Shown piece by piece: positions 24,399 to 37,412 of a DNA stretch of 64,000 nucleotides. Position 1 is the stretch's first letter, and every line of letters begins with the position of its first letter. The translations under genes were made by a program, and so were the position numbers. The notes below the pieces were generated by a model that was not told the origin of the DNA, did not search any database, and saw only the letters and a list, made by a program, of their open reading frames with translations. The DNA is from Rotaria sordida (lineage: Eukaryota > Rotifera > Eurotatoria > Philodinida > Philodinidae): contig CAJNOL010000133.1 of the NCBI GenBank assembly GCA_905250125.1, positions 124,001-188,000 of the forward strand. Direction: 5' to 3'.

Positions 24399-27300
24399 TC
24401 ATAATTCTGTTGTTATTGGATGATATGATGGACTCACACCAACAGCTGGTGATGATGAACTACGATTCGTTGTACGAGGATGAAGATGAGGTAATGGAGC
24501 TGAGGATGATGATGATGTTTGACAATTAGTTGGTGTTGTTTGAACAATTGTTGATGATGCATTACGAACATTTGATGTACTTAATGTACGTGTTACAATC
24601 ACAGGTGCAGGAGCATTTGATGAATCTATTTAAATATAAATAAAATAAACAAATAATAAAATATAAATTTTACTTTGATTATTAGTTAAATTCGAATTTA
24701 CTGTTGTTGATTCTGTGTAAAAGTAAGTCTCCTAAATAAAGAGAAAAGAAAAATTTTTTATTTTTTAATTTTATTTATAATACATAAAATTAAAATCATG
24801 CACTTTTATTTTTTAGGAAAAAAAAAAGATTTCTCACTCCATGCCACGACAAAGATTAATTTACTTACGTTGTTTATTATCAGTAAAAACAATATTTTTT
24901 GTATTAGTAAAATAATCTTTACATGAAGAAATTTTTCCTTTTTTAGAAATTCTTTTTGTTAAATATGATAAATTATCATAATTATCATAACGATTTTCAA
25001 ATTGTTTTTCTTTAATTTTATAATCCATATGTGTATAGATTAGATTTGAATCTGTTTTAGAATTCATACAATAATTTAATATATTATCATATGATGAATA
25101 AGATATTAAGTCAGATATAAGAGGAAATTTTTCATGTAAAGATATTCTACTATTTTGCTATTGGAAATAAAGAAGAATTTTTTGTTTTTTAGTTTTCTGT
25201 TTGCTTTTTTTTTTTGTTTTTGAAGAAAAGAATTTTAAAGATAATACCTTGAGAACATATGGTGATTGACTATTTGCTAATGTATATCGATTAAGTGGAC
25301 TGTTCACTTTGCCGGTAGGTGAAGAAATAGATGAATTAATTGGTCTTAAAATAGACAAAAAATAAAATAAAAGAGAAAATTTAATTTTTGTAAGATTTCT
25401 ATTTATTTACAAAGTAGATGTTTTTTGTGGTGACATTTGAATTAATAATGGTTGATCGTTCTTGTCATTGGATAATTCTATGATTTAAGAAATTTATGTT
25501 GTTTTTTAATTGATAAATGTATTATTAGAATTCACAAACCTTTTGTTGTATTGACATTATTATTATCATTTGTAGGGGAAGTTATTAGATTTGATGATTT
25601 GACAAGTATTAATTGTGCTGGTGATGATGATGTTGTTGCTTTATCATCAGGTTTTGTTTGTCGGGGAGGAATTGGCGGCGGACGAGGAATGCCTGTTGTA
25701 TTTCTTTTCAATTCATTGTCTTGAAAGAAAAAAAAAGAGAAGCTATGATTAAACATTTATTTTCAAAAAGAAGATCGGTACACTGATATTTTTCATTTTC
25801 TTTTTTTTCTTGAAATATGATGAATGAAACAAAAGTTTGTTATTACTATGGCTAATGGCATAACTAGGTGGAAGCTCAGCGCGATAGAAAGCCTTGAGCG
25901 CATTCTAGAAATATTACCAGTAGGTCTGCGCTCCTCCTTTTCAGACATGATCAGAAAGATTGAATCGTTCTTACAACTTTTTTTGGTTACATCACTAACT
26001 ATGTCTCATTTGAAGTAATATTATAGAAATTTTGAAATTGTTTTTTTTTTAACAAGGGAATATACCTAACTGTTCGCCATCGATCGAAGCGATATTTCGC
26101 CTACAAGTAGGACTCAGCGAGATCAGGAAATGTCTAAAAGGATCAGTCTCCATAGGCCTTGTTTCTGAAGTTATGACCGTTCCACCGAGTTTCCGGCTTA
26201 TAGCAAAGTATTCATAGGAAAATAAAAAAAAGAAGAAATTTTCATCTAAAATTTTGCCTATAATTAGATCATATGATCTTTAGAACATCCTGAGAGTTTC
26301 AGCCAAAACGGATGGTTTCTCCTCAAGATATTGAATACGGAAGAAAAGTCGTTTTCGTGACCTTTTTGTGACATATGATTGGTCTTTTTTTTGGACATTC
26401 ATTATTTCGAGAAGGAACCATCTGTCTTGGCTGAAACTTTCAAGATGATCTAAAGATCATATGACCTATTTATGGGCAAAACTTTAGATGAAAATTTCTT
26501 CTTTTTCGTTTTCCTATGAATCCTTTGCCATAAACCGAAAACCCGATAAAATGATCATCATCCTAGAAAGAAGGCCTATGGAGACGAATCTTTTTAGACA
26601 ACTCCTAGTCCCACTAAGTCTTATTTATGTGCAAAATATCATTTCGATCGGCGATTATTAAATTCCCTCGTAAGACCAAATCGATCTGAATTACAGGATG
26701 AGTCTACAAGTAACACTGCGGTAAAAAAATTTAAAATATTTCTACTTGGGTTTAGTCTATTGGATTGAACTTTTTTGTTCATAGGAGGAATTTATTTAAA
26801 GGTTTTTTTCCTCATACGAATTATTACTATTAAGTATTATTGTTGACACCACTAAAGGTATGTTATCTGTTGTCGAGTAAGAAAAATATATTAGAAGCAT
26901 TATATAGACAATTTTTAGTTGTCAGCTAAGAGAATAACATGAACGAATCGAAACAAACTTTATAAGTAATACTATACTAATATGCATAGAGAAAATTATC
27001 AGAACAAGTTAGTTTAAAAGTCAATAATTATAATATGTCGGATTTTTAAGCATGAAACACTAGTTTTTACAAAGTACTTGCTAATTCAGTATGTAAAGGA
27101 TTTGAATTATTTGTTTTAGTTATCAGCTACAATTTTCAGTATTTAAATTGACTAGTTCTGATAATTTTCTCTGTACATATCAATATAATATTATTTATAA
27201 AGTTTGTTTCGATTTCTTTTTGCTATTCTCTTAAGTCCCGACTTAAAATTATTTATGAAACGCTTCAAATACATTTTTCCTACTTGATGATAGGTAATTT

Positions 27301-30300
27301 ACTTTTAGTGACATTGATAGTTATATATAATAGTAGTATTTGTTTAGATTCTCCGCATGAAAAGCAAAGGACTTTGAATACACTTCTCTCACTAATCAAA
27401 GAATCCGTTCAATTGATTAAATTAGAACATGATTTGAGTATAACCTATAAATATTTAAGTGAACTTCTTTGAAATATATTGGAAGTTTATTTATTTTCTA
27501 ATCTAATTTCTACTTTTCAAGCACATAAAACTTGTGATCAATATTGTGAATTGATAAAATCAGAAGAAAATATTAATTTCGAAGATTATAAGACTCTGTC
27601 TAATAGAATAGAAGTTTTTCATCAAATTTTGAACATCTTTCAGTAACACTGTTGAACAGTACAAATATTTTGATTTAAATTTTACATTTTATAGTTTATT
27701 GAATAATTATTTATATAAAACTATTCATTTTCTAATATATCAACTGTAATTTAACTTAACTATTCTTTATCATTTATTATAAAAGAACAAAACTAACACT
27801 AGAAAAATCTAATCTATCCTGATTTCAGATAAATCTTCATGTAATTAAATAAATGAATATTTAATTATGAATGATATGTCTCATACACACGTTGACTGAC
27901 TATGAAAATCATTACTTTATTTTCGAAAAGAAAGATTCTACATTTTTTATTCTAGTTAACTGGATTTTTCTTACTAAATAAACTAAACTGAGAAGCTACG
28001 GATTTCTCCAGATCCGGGTCCATAAAATTGTGGACTTGTAGCTCTCTACTTGCTTGACCTCGTTTACATCAATATAACTAAAACTATCTGACTATTTTCA
28101 ATGGCAAATTTCGTTCATCAACTAATTGTTCAATTTCATTTTTTTGTTAACATCATGCTCTTTTCAACTAAGCGAAAACTTTTAATTTATTAAGTATCGA
28201 GTAATGGGAAAGTGAATGTATGTTGACTTTGATCCTTCACTTGTTCATGTACACAAAGGGTACTATATATTAGTGAAAAAAACTCAGGCATAGATCCGAC
28301 TGAGTCCAAGTCTGAATCTGTTGAATTCAGGTTCAGTGATTTCACTTTTGTTGAATAATTCCGAAGTTTCTTTATCGAAAACTACAATATACTGTCGTAG
28401 TATTTCTCATTCGTCATTTTTTTCTTCACATACTATCAACAAAAGATAATAAAAAAGAACAATGAAATCTTTTTAATTGCTACCTTCAGGCATCGAATCA
28501 TTCGTAGAAGCTTGAATAAGATTATCCAGACGTTGAGTTGGTGATAGATTTAAATTTTTTTGTGATGATGAACGTTTATTAATTGATACGGAATCTTGAT
28601 TTTTTCTATAAGTATTCAATTTTTTTTTTGAAAGAATATAAAATCTAACAAAAACAAGATCGAATCTTACTCAGGTGATTTTTTTGTTTCATCTAATTTT
28701 GATTCTTGATCAAATTTTAATTTTTTTAAACGTTCATCTTCTTGTTCACGTAAAATTTCATGTTCTTGAATTTTTTTTCTTATTGCATATGATGCACGAC
28801 GTGAAAAACGTTGTGATGCTTTACGTTCAAAATTTATACTACGACGAGTTAAATTTGCTAATGTTGCTGCTTGACATTCAGTTCTTCCACTAATGTAAAT
28901 CAAAAAATAAGATCAAACAATGAATTATTTTCTATTTAAAATCAAACATAATCATTTACCTAAATCGAAATCTTGAACCAGTACGTGCAAAATTTGATTT
29001 TGCACCTTGTTTTACTTTCGATGCTGATGTTGTACGAAAAAAAATATGATATTCCATAGCACATTTCCAAAAATGTTTACATTGTTTTTCATCATAACAA
29101 CGAAATAAAAATACAAAATCACGTTGTAATGTTGGATCATTATCATCATCTTCAACAACAACTATTGTTAATTTATTACGATTAAAATCTATTCGTGTTA
29201 CTTTTGCCCTTAGATTAGAAAAAAAAAACATATACTTTTGTTTTTTACTTGAGAGAAATTTTCTTACCAAACAAATAAACCAATTTTTATTTTATTTTCA
29301 AAAACAAGAATACCAGTTGGTGTTAAACCAAGTTTATATTCTAAACCATCTTTACCCATTACTGTATGTAAATCAACGCCATACATTTCTAACCATCGTG
29401 CTTTATTTAAATATTGTATTTCACAATCAGCGGGTGTTAAACTTCTATTATAGGAAAAAAAAACGAAACAATTCTTTTCAAAAATTTCAATTTCAAATTC
29501 AAATATATTTTATACTTGTGTGTTGACCATTTTTTTAAAACGTGTTCTTCAAATTCTTCTGTTTGTCTATCATCAGGTAAAAAACGAAATTCTGATATAG
29601 CTTCAACTGAATGTTCATCACTTGTGTAATCACCCAACTCAGCTATAAAATAAAAATAAAATGACACGTTCTCATTTACATTTATTAATGAACGAATCGT
29701 TCATTCATAATGAAATTATCTACTTTTTTTTTCTCATTTTATTTTACCTTGCATAGACAATGCAGCCAATTCAACATCTGGACCAGATGGACAATCTAAT
29801 TTACCCGTTCGAATATCATCTTTAAGTTGTAATACAAATAAATATCTGAATAAAAAATATTTCAAGAAAAAAAAAAACATTTGATTTTCTTTTCTTTTTT
29901 TCTCGTTTACTTACCTTGTTAATTCATCATGAAGATTTTGTGGATCGGATGTATAAAATTTAACACGAAATCGAAATGTATATGGTGGTCCAACTAGAGA
30001 AAAATAAATCATTTTTTATTTTTATTTCAATTGTTATGTTATTTTTTCTTACTCTTGCATTGTTTTTTTATAGATTTTGTTGGATCTAACCATTGCTAAA
30101 GAATAAGAAAATATCAATAAACTATAGTTGAAAACATTTTATTTAACAATCATACTTTAACATTATGTGTATCAGTAAATTGTAAACCAAAATAATCTGG
30201 TTCAACTAATTTTGTATGAGCAATAACTTTATCATAAAGATTTTTTCCAAGGGCTTTGCGCTAAAAAGAACCGATGAAAATGATTGATGATATTTTGTTT

Positions 30301-30910
30301 ACGTAATATCTTTTTCCCTTTTAGCATACAAATATCCATCACATATTTATGTCTTTTCTTTATTTAATATAAAGATCTTCTCTCATAGAATCGATTTAAT
30401 TGTTTTTTTCCTCTTTATTCAATATACAAATCAAACGATATGTTAAGAAAACATATAGTTTAATGATGCCAGAAATGAAAAGGTATATATCCAGACAGAA
30501 TTAATAAGGGCAGGTCATCGATAGAAAACAGCTGACGTATCAATTATGCATGCATATGAAAAAATGTGTCTGGACAGGTCAACTCTATCAATCATATACT
30601 TTTCATGAGTTGAGGTTTTTTTTTTCTTTCTTCTTCTTCTTCTTCTATGGATATAACTTACATCTACTTCAAAATTAACATCATCACCATCAAGAAATAC
30701 AACGGTACAAACAAGGCCATTTTTAATAATTGGTATTGATTGTTGTTGTTGATGATATTTTCTGTCAGTTGAATGAATTTTTCCATTTGAATTTAATGAA
30801 TTTGGAAGAAGTTTTGAATTTGTATGATGAATATTTTCATCATTTAATGTTGTTGCTGAATTTTTCGTTTGACGACGACTAAAAAACCGTATAAATCGAG
30901 CCGCCGCCAT
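24399..30910 (-). CDS. EPB41L5: EPB41L5/yurt-like FERM-domain protein
   Basis: Band 4.1-type cortical adaptor linked in animals to epithelial polarity (Crumbs regulation). Sixteen exons: 30662-30910, 30156-30260, 30053-30095, 29915-29993, 29748-29845, 29516-29642, 29268-29444, 28960-29208, 28671-28889, 28484-28605, 25540-25719, 25411-25477, 25248-25344, 24869-25157, 24702-24731, 24399-24625. All phases agree; 785 residues. The FERM domain spans about 65-375: [108 protein letters not shown]. The FERM-adjacent region follows ([20 protein letters not shown]). The tail is low-complexity with a proline patch ([10 protein letters not shown]) and ends TTEL, a possible class I PDZ ligand. Exons 10-16 are less certain: without splicing at 28483 the frame stops at 28473 as ...PEGSN. 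Intron 10 is 2.8 kb and holds a MITE. The start ([13 protein letters not shown]) was chosen by analogy with the basic N-terminus of vertebrate EPB41L5. Confidence 0.88.
26053..26670. mobile_element. foldback MITE with TAA target duplication, in FERM-gene intron 10
   Basis: A 618-bp near-complete palindrome flanked by TAA (26050-26052 and 26671-26673). The ends are CAAGGGAATATACC and CGAGGGAATTTAAT (complement), matching the 18148-18740 element at the outermost bases. The arms include GAAGAAATTTTCATCTAAA with its inverse TTTAGATGAAAATTTCTTC, and TCTCCATAGGCC with its inverse. Arms are about 290 bp around a centre near 26370. No coding capacity. Confidence 0.8.
26671..28483. other. rest of FERM-gene intron 10
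   Basis: AT-rich and non-coding as far as can be seen. A short motif GATCCGGGTCCA near 28010-28025 recurs in related forms near 61440-61480 and 61660, perhaps remnants of a common repeat. Confidence 0.4.
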
Positions 30911-32281
30911 AAATAATGTGCCATGTACAAAATCGAGATTGATATAAACACACACACACACACAAGAATAATAACAATATTAATCTTAAAAAAAAAAAAG
31001 TAAAAGAAATGGAAAGTACAAGACAATTATGTGCTTATAGAGTCTCATAGACAATGTTCAACGGCGCGCGCAACTACGTAGACCAACACATTGTTCATCG
31101 GTCAATCATACATACACAGAAGAACAGGAGAAAAAGAAAAAAAAATATAACGAGGAGACGATTGTATGATCATTGTGGTGGTAAAATTAAGAGAAAAAGC
31201 AAAGGAGAGAGAGAGAAGAGAGAAAGAAGAAAAAAAACGGAAAGGTGGGGACAGACAGATGCCAAGTTAACGAGCCTCAACATATCTTATCAGTAAGAAA
31301 GAAAATGAAGGAGCTCAATTGATGATAGAGTACTTGAAATGTGTGACTGCTGTTGCTGTTCGTAGAGGTCAATTTATATAGATACAATATTATCTCGAAA
31401 CGCATGGATTCTTTGCATTCGATTAGAACGACAATCTTTTCTATGTATGTCCTTGTTCAAAATAAACTTACGGTTATATATATATATCTCGTTGTCGACG
31501 ATTGAATACTAAAGATTATGTCATACAAATACAAATACTACACACCCGTCTATATTCTATTAAACGAGTATCTAGCTTATTGCGCTAAGCAACCAAAAAT
31601 AGAGAGCAAGAAAGAGAGAACAACATGCCCCTAACAAATATCGATCGATCAATAGATATTGTTTACCTAATGAAGAATAGAAAAAAAAAAGAAATAAATG
31701 AATTGATTTTAATATTTAAAATAAAGATAATTTGATAAACTTTATAATATTTTCTTTTGAATGATTATAAAAGATAAATGATTAAGTTCTTCAAAGAACG
31801 AATTAATTGAACCATGTAACAAATAAACATATGAATAACAAAGAGCAAGAAGACAAAAAACGAACGACTTAACTTGTACCGTGTGTATGTGTGTGCGTAC
31901 GTGTATTTTCTTTTTTCATCTCTTTTCTTAATGGCCATTGGAATGGTCAATCAAATGGTCAATCAGTATCTAGCGACATCCTTTTATTTTTAGTTGTTTT
32001 TATAACTGTAAAAAATAGTTTATACTATTTGTATTCGAAGTATATAAAACCAAAAACTCTTTTTGATTTCTTCAAAAAGTCAATCATTTTTATTTAGGAC
32101 TTTTTTAAAAGCTTTTATTTATTTGATCATTCTTGCCATGAAGACGTGTTGTTTTACAAACGAAAAAATACATGGATAAAAAAAGTGTTTACACATCGAT
32201 ATGATGGAACGATAGATACAATAAGAATGAGAGAAAAAAAAAAGAAATAAAGTTTTTTTGTCATTGGTATTGTCTTTTTGT
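30911..32281. other. intergenic region with simple repeats
   Basis: 5' flank of the FERM gene and 3' flank of the EF-hand gene. It holds a (CA)n run at about 30948-30963, a purine-rich GA/GGA tract at about 31195-31245, a short (TA)n at about 31475-31486 and a (GT)n-like patch near 31885. No exon recognised. Confidence 0.5.
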
Positions 32282-33290
32282 TTAAACTGTTGATGGTCCA
32301 CCAAGATATTTTTTGTAATCATCTGATGTTGTAACGTATTCAACAAATTTTTCTTGTGGAACACTAAAATATTTAAATATAATTAATCGATTATATAATG
32401 AAATAAAAACATACCGGCCACTACCATCATCAAGTTTAGTCCAATGTTGTTCCCATGTTGTTGTTACTGGTTTTGTTGCTCCAGATGGTGTAGTAGTTGT
32501 TGTTGTTGTTTTTGTTGTATCTTCATAACTAAAAAGAAAACAAAAGAATTCGCTTGAGAAATGAATTGATTATTATAAACATTTACGTATAATATCCATG
32601 GAGACGATCCAATACTTGTTCAGCTTGGTCACGTGTAACATAACCTAAAAAAACACGTGAACAAATAAATAATAAAAAAAATGAAGAAATTTTATCTTAC
32701 CTGGTGTTGTATTATTGGTGTGATCTAATACATAGTTTAATCGATCACGAGGTGAAACTGCTGTATTTCCTCGATTTTGACTTACCATTAAGTATGCATT
32801 AACAAAATCTAATTTAAATATGAATAAAGAAATGTAATCGATTTTTTTTTCATTCTAATTACCTTCAAAGCTCAATTTGCCTAAAAAGAAAAATCGAATA
32901 AATTATGATAAAATATTAAAGATTTGCTTTTTTTTCCTTTTGTACCTGATCCATCAGTATTAAAAGCTTTGAAAACACGATCAGAAATTTTTTCTAAATC
33001 ATGTTCACTAATAACAGCTGGAACACTCGTACCAGTTTGTCCACTTGCATACAATTCTTTATATAAACGACGAAATTCTTTTTTATCCATACGATTATCT
33101 TTGCCTGTTGTTGTAATAAATTCTTGATAAAGTCGTTCAACTGTAGCTCGTGGAACACCTATATCAATTTAATTGTAAGATTAATAATAATAATAATAAT
33201 AATAAAAGAAAATGATTATTTACCACTAACGTTACTGAATCGATCTAAATCCCATTGTGTGAATGTTTGTTTTGAATGTGATTTGCCCAT
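32282..33290 (-). CDS. EF-hand calcium-binding protein (calmodulin/NCS-like, divergent)
   Basis: Seven exons: 33224-33290, 32946-33158, 32863-32880 (18 nt), 32701-32808, 32587-32644, 32415-32528, 32282-32363. Phases agree; 219 residues. EF-hand-like loops are NTDGSGKLSFED (Asn at position 1 and Asp at 12, both unusual) and KLDDGSGRVPQEKFVEYV near the C-terminus. A helix-loop region in exon 2 (TGKDNRMDKKEFRRLY) is probably another hand. A threonine-rich insert (KTTTTTTTPSG) separates the last two hands. It begins MGKSHSKQ; Gly2 could be myristoylated (MGxxxS), as in neuronal calcium sensors. Likely a Ca2+ sensor, partner unknown. Intron 1 contains a (TAA)n repeat (about 33181-33204). Confidence 0.85.
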
Positions 33291-36200
33291 TTTTTAATAA
33301 ATTCGAATAGAATACAAGTTTTAAAATGCGATGCACAAATTTGAAGAATGTATCATATCAACGTAAAACAGTGACTTTTATAGTCTTAACCAGAGGTAAA
33401 TGAGGACGATTTTCTCATTCTTCTTCTTCTTTATTCTCGAAAGCCTTGATTACATTTTTTCTGAGAGAGAACAGCAAAAAAAAAAGAGAGAGAGATGATG
33501 TCAAAGGAAGAATAAGTGCACTGACAAATACTTTTAAAATCCACTGTGATGATCTTTTATGCTAATCATCATACGCACTTTATGCAAAACAACGATATCG
33601 ATACTTTTCAGTTCGATATTGATTTTGAAAACGGCTAGAAACCATAAACAATATCATCCATCATCAGATAAATGTAGTAAAAAAAAAAGAAAGATGAATT
33701 CTGTAGTTCAAGTACATTTCGTGTCGACTCGTGTGAATCACGTGTCGCGGTTTGATGTGTAACTAACATGATTCAACTGTCAGATTTTACTAAGCAACTA
33801 TCAAATCAAATATAAACTAGCAGATGCAATTTTTTTACAGAAAAAGTACTTAACTAAATTAACATTTATCGTTTTTTTAACATATATTGATTTCTTAATT
33901 TAAAAAGATAAAAATATTCTTAAAATATCTTGAAAGGAAAAATTAAACATTTATCGAGTTTATAACAAAGATTTTGATCGACTTATGAATGCAAGCAAAA
34001 ATATCAATCTTTTATAAATATTTCATATAGATAAAAATATTGAAAATATCTTAGATATTTTTTTATAACTAAAGCCAAGGTCAATCTGGTAATAATAGTA
34101 AATTTTTCAAAAAAAAAAAAAACGTGACTAATAATTAAAATAAGAAATGTTATATAAAAGTTTTATTAAGTATAAAAACACCACTGAGTCATATTTTTAC
34201 CCAACGCACCTTCAGTTTTTGTTTCTATTATTATTTTTCTTTTTTTTTTATCTACATTACACATTCAGAATACTTTTTCTTCTCGTTCTATACAAGAAGA
34301 ACGTAAAATCTATTTTTTGTAATGAGATTGTCGCCAATGGAAACTAGACTATATACTGTACAGAAACTTGATCGAAAGAAAACTATTTATTGAATAAAAT
34401 TAAAAGACAGAAAAAATAGAATATGATATTGTGTAATAGAAAAAGAATTCAGGATAAAGTAATCACAGCTGTTGTAAGTTCACTGCTCAAATAATAGAAT
34501 ATGATCACTATTGACAGAGCTTAAGCAACTGCAAATATATTGTATTGTATCTTGAACAAATTTTTTCACACTTCCAGTACTCTAACTGTGCAAGATAAAC
34601 AATGCTGAAACCTATGGATTAAGCTTGAAAAATAATTATTTAAAAAATGGAATTTGACTTGATTACTGAAGTACGAAAAAGGTGAACAGACTTTAGTCTG
34701 ACAAGCGACAGATATCGATACTTGGAATATGTCTTCTGAAGATTAAAACTAAAAATCACACGCTTCCACAGTATATAATACTTAGTCATTATTAAGAAAT
34801 GACGGACATGGAGTATATCATAAAACATTATCTCTATATAGACTTAAGAGTGAATGCATGCTTCGAATGTCATAAAACATAATACTAAGACGTCATTCAA
34901 CACCGTCGTTAGTTGCGTCGAATAGAGTTCAATAAAAGTTATCGATTGACAAGTAAAAAGAGTTAATAAAGACTTTATATTTATAAACAAAAATATTTCT
35001 AAGAGACACATAAGAGTAAGCACTATAGTTCTTATGAGTATTAGATCATTAAAAGTTTGTGACAATCTCTAAAATGATTCAACAAAAAAACACTACTGAT
35101 TGTATATCATTTTTATGATATTGAACCATTGATTTAAGAAATTTCGACAATACAATGTAACTATTATGTGTAAACAGTGACGAGTGCGGCACGTGTTTGT
35201 TGTACTGACGACGATCATAGTAACCAACTACAATAGAGAAAATCGTATACGGTCGATCACGTACCGTATAATTCGATTTAAGTGCACTTTCTTTCTTTTC
35301 TTTTGTAAACGCTAATTGTTATATGAAACTGATATAAAGAAGTCAAAAGAGAAAATGTTTCACTATTTTTTATATAGAGAAGAACAAGTTATAGATTTTG
35401 TATAAGGTTTTAAAATATACATGAAGATTATTGTTTATCGTAATTGTTTTTTTTTTCTTTATGTTTCTCTTATTCCATTATTCATGGACGATTTCTTATA
35501 CATATCGATGAATCAAGAGAAGTGAGATCGATACTACATAAACTTGAAATTTCGAGCTTAATTTGTCCACGATATATTTTTACCGAAATTCTTCAATCTA
35601 TCTTTTATAACAAGCTAAATTGATGATTTTTGAATGGCAATCTGGACAGCATACCTAGGAATAGTACTTGCAACTTTTCAAAACCTATTTGAACATCTTA
35701 TCGGTAACTTATCAAGACCTACTAGGCTTTAGGGCTTGATCATTGACCTTAAGTTTATGTGAAGCTTTGGCTAATTACTCTTGTTATATTTTACAGTGAT
35801 AGAAATTGTATTACTGTAAAATAGCGACATTTTGTATAATCTCATTAAATGCATTCAGAGTTGACATTCTCAGGGCGAAAGAACTAAACTTCAGAATTTC
35901 CATAAATTATCTATAGATTTGTCTTGCTTCATTCGAAAAAAAAACGTCGGTCTAGTTTTATAAAATTCAACTATTTGCTCAAATTAGATCTTTTCAGACT
36001 GAAAAAATTGAAATGCAATAGTATCAACTTCATGTCTAAATTTTAGAATATTTCCAATAATATATATGTTTTTGCTGTTCGATTGAAATATATAAATATA
36101 ATAAATACTACAGAACACAAAACTAATATTTTCTAACTTCTTATGGTTCATTCATACTTTTTCATATGATAATTTTCAATAGAATTTTACTGATTGTAGT

Positions 36201-36304
36201 GAGAAATTATTTAGAATATACTCAGCGAATATTTTAAATTTTTTTTTCGTTTTCTTTTCTTGTTCAGTTAGAAATCAATTTCTTTCATTATTTGTTTTTA
36301 TATA
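33291..36304. other. AT-rich intergenic region
   Basis: No gene supported. Contains A/T runs and a GA repeat (about 33485-33495), and carries the 5' flank of the EF-hand gene at its left edge. Confidence 0.4.
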
Positions 36305-36847
36305 CGGGGTGTCCCAAAAGTCATGATCACTTTATAAATACATATAACTCCACCACTAATCACATTTAGTCCAAAACTTTTTTTTATTTGAAAGAGAAGA
36401 CTAATAAATTTTTATTCTTACAGATCAAGTTCATCAACACTATAGAAGAGGTAGCACTTGGGCTACAATATAAAAATTAGGGTTTTTTCGATATTTATTC
36501 TAGTTTCGATCATTATCAGAAACTTCAGTCCTTTCACTGTTGCTTTGCATTCATTTTTTGACATATTCTAAAAAGACTCAATCATTGACACATTTCTTCA
36601 TTGCAGGTCGTTCATAACTCTTCAAAAAATTGACTTTATATCTGCATATTGTTTTTGGCATCGAAAAAAGTCAAATTTTTGTATTGTAGCTCAAGTGTTG
36701 TCTTTTCTACAATGTTGATGAACTTAGTGTGTAAGAATAGAAATTGACTAGTTTTTTCTTTCAAATAAAAAAAAGTTTTGAACAAAGTGTGATTAGTAGT
36801 GGAGTTATATGCATTTATTAAGTAATCATAACTTTTGGGACACCCAG
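36305..36847. mobile_element. mariner-type foldback MITE
   Basis: A 543-bp palindromic element flanked by TA (36303-36304 and 36848-36849). The ends are CGGGGTGTCCCAAAAGT and CTGGGTGTCCCAAAAGT (complement). The GGGTGTCCCAAAAGT terminus and TA duplication are typical of mariner/Tc1 elements. The arms are similar for roughly 190 bp, including CATATAACTCCAC, AAACTTTTTTTTATTTGAAAGA and AAGTTCATCAACA in both orientations. No transposase. Confidence 0.85.
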
Positions 36848-36849
36848 TA

Positions 36850-37412
36850 TTGATGTTGTCATCGAATTTATTATTTTTTTCATTAGTAATTGTTAACGAT
36901 TATAAATCGACAAATTAAGAATTACGTTTGATTTCTTCGAATAGGACAATTAATTATCAATGTTCGAAATAATAGCATATAGTTTTTATTTCAAGAAAGT
37001 TAAAATCTTTTGTTTTAATAATAGTGATCACGAAAAGATAATTTTATATTATTTAAAAATTTTAAATCTACTTTGATTTTGTTCATTGTTCAAATTTTTA
37101 TAACGTTCAATTGAACGACTTTGATATGATAATGATGATTTCGATTTATTTAAATAAATGTTTCTTTTCTATTTGTATCTTGATCTTTGACGACAGTATT
37201 ATATGACTACAAAAAAGGAATATGTTGAACTTTGTTCAAGCATTTATCGATAGGCCTTGCTAGTAAGATTAACCACCTGGCGCAAAAGAACGATAGACAT
37301 ACAGATGAACTTGAATTTCAAGGATGATGATTTTGTATCAGTTAAGATAGGAAATAAAAGGTCGAATGAACTATATTTTATTTTAACATTCAGTTCATAT
37401 TGACGATTGAAA
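36850..37412. other. 5' flank of the EB-module gene
   Basis: AT-rich with no exon. TTCAGTTCATATTGACGATTGAAAATG just before the start contains an acceptor-like TTCAG at about 37389-37393. Confidence 0.35.
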
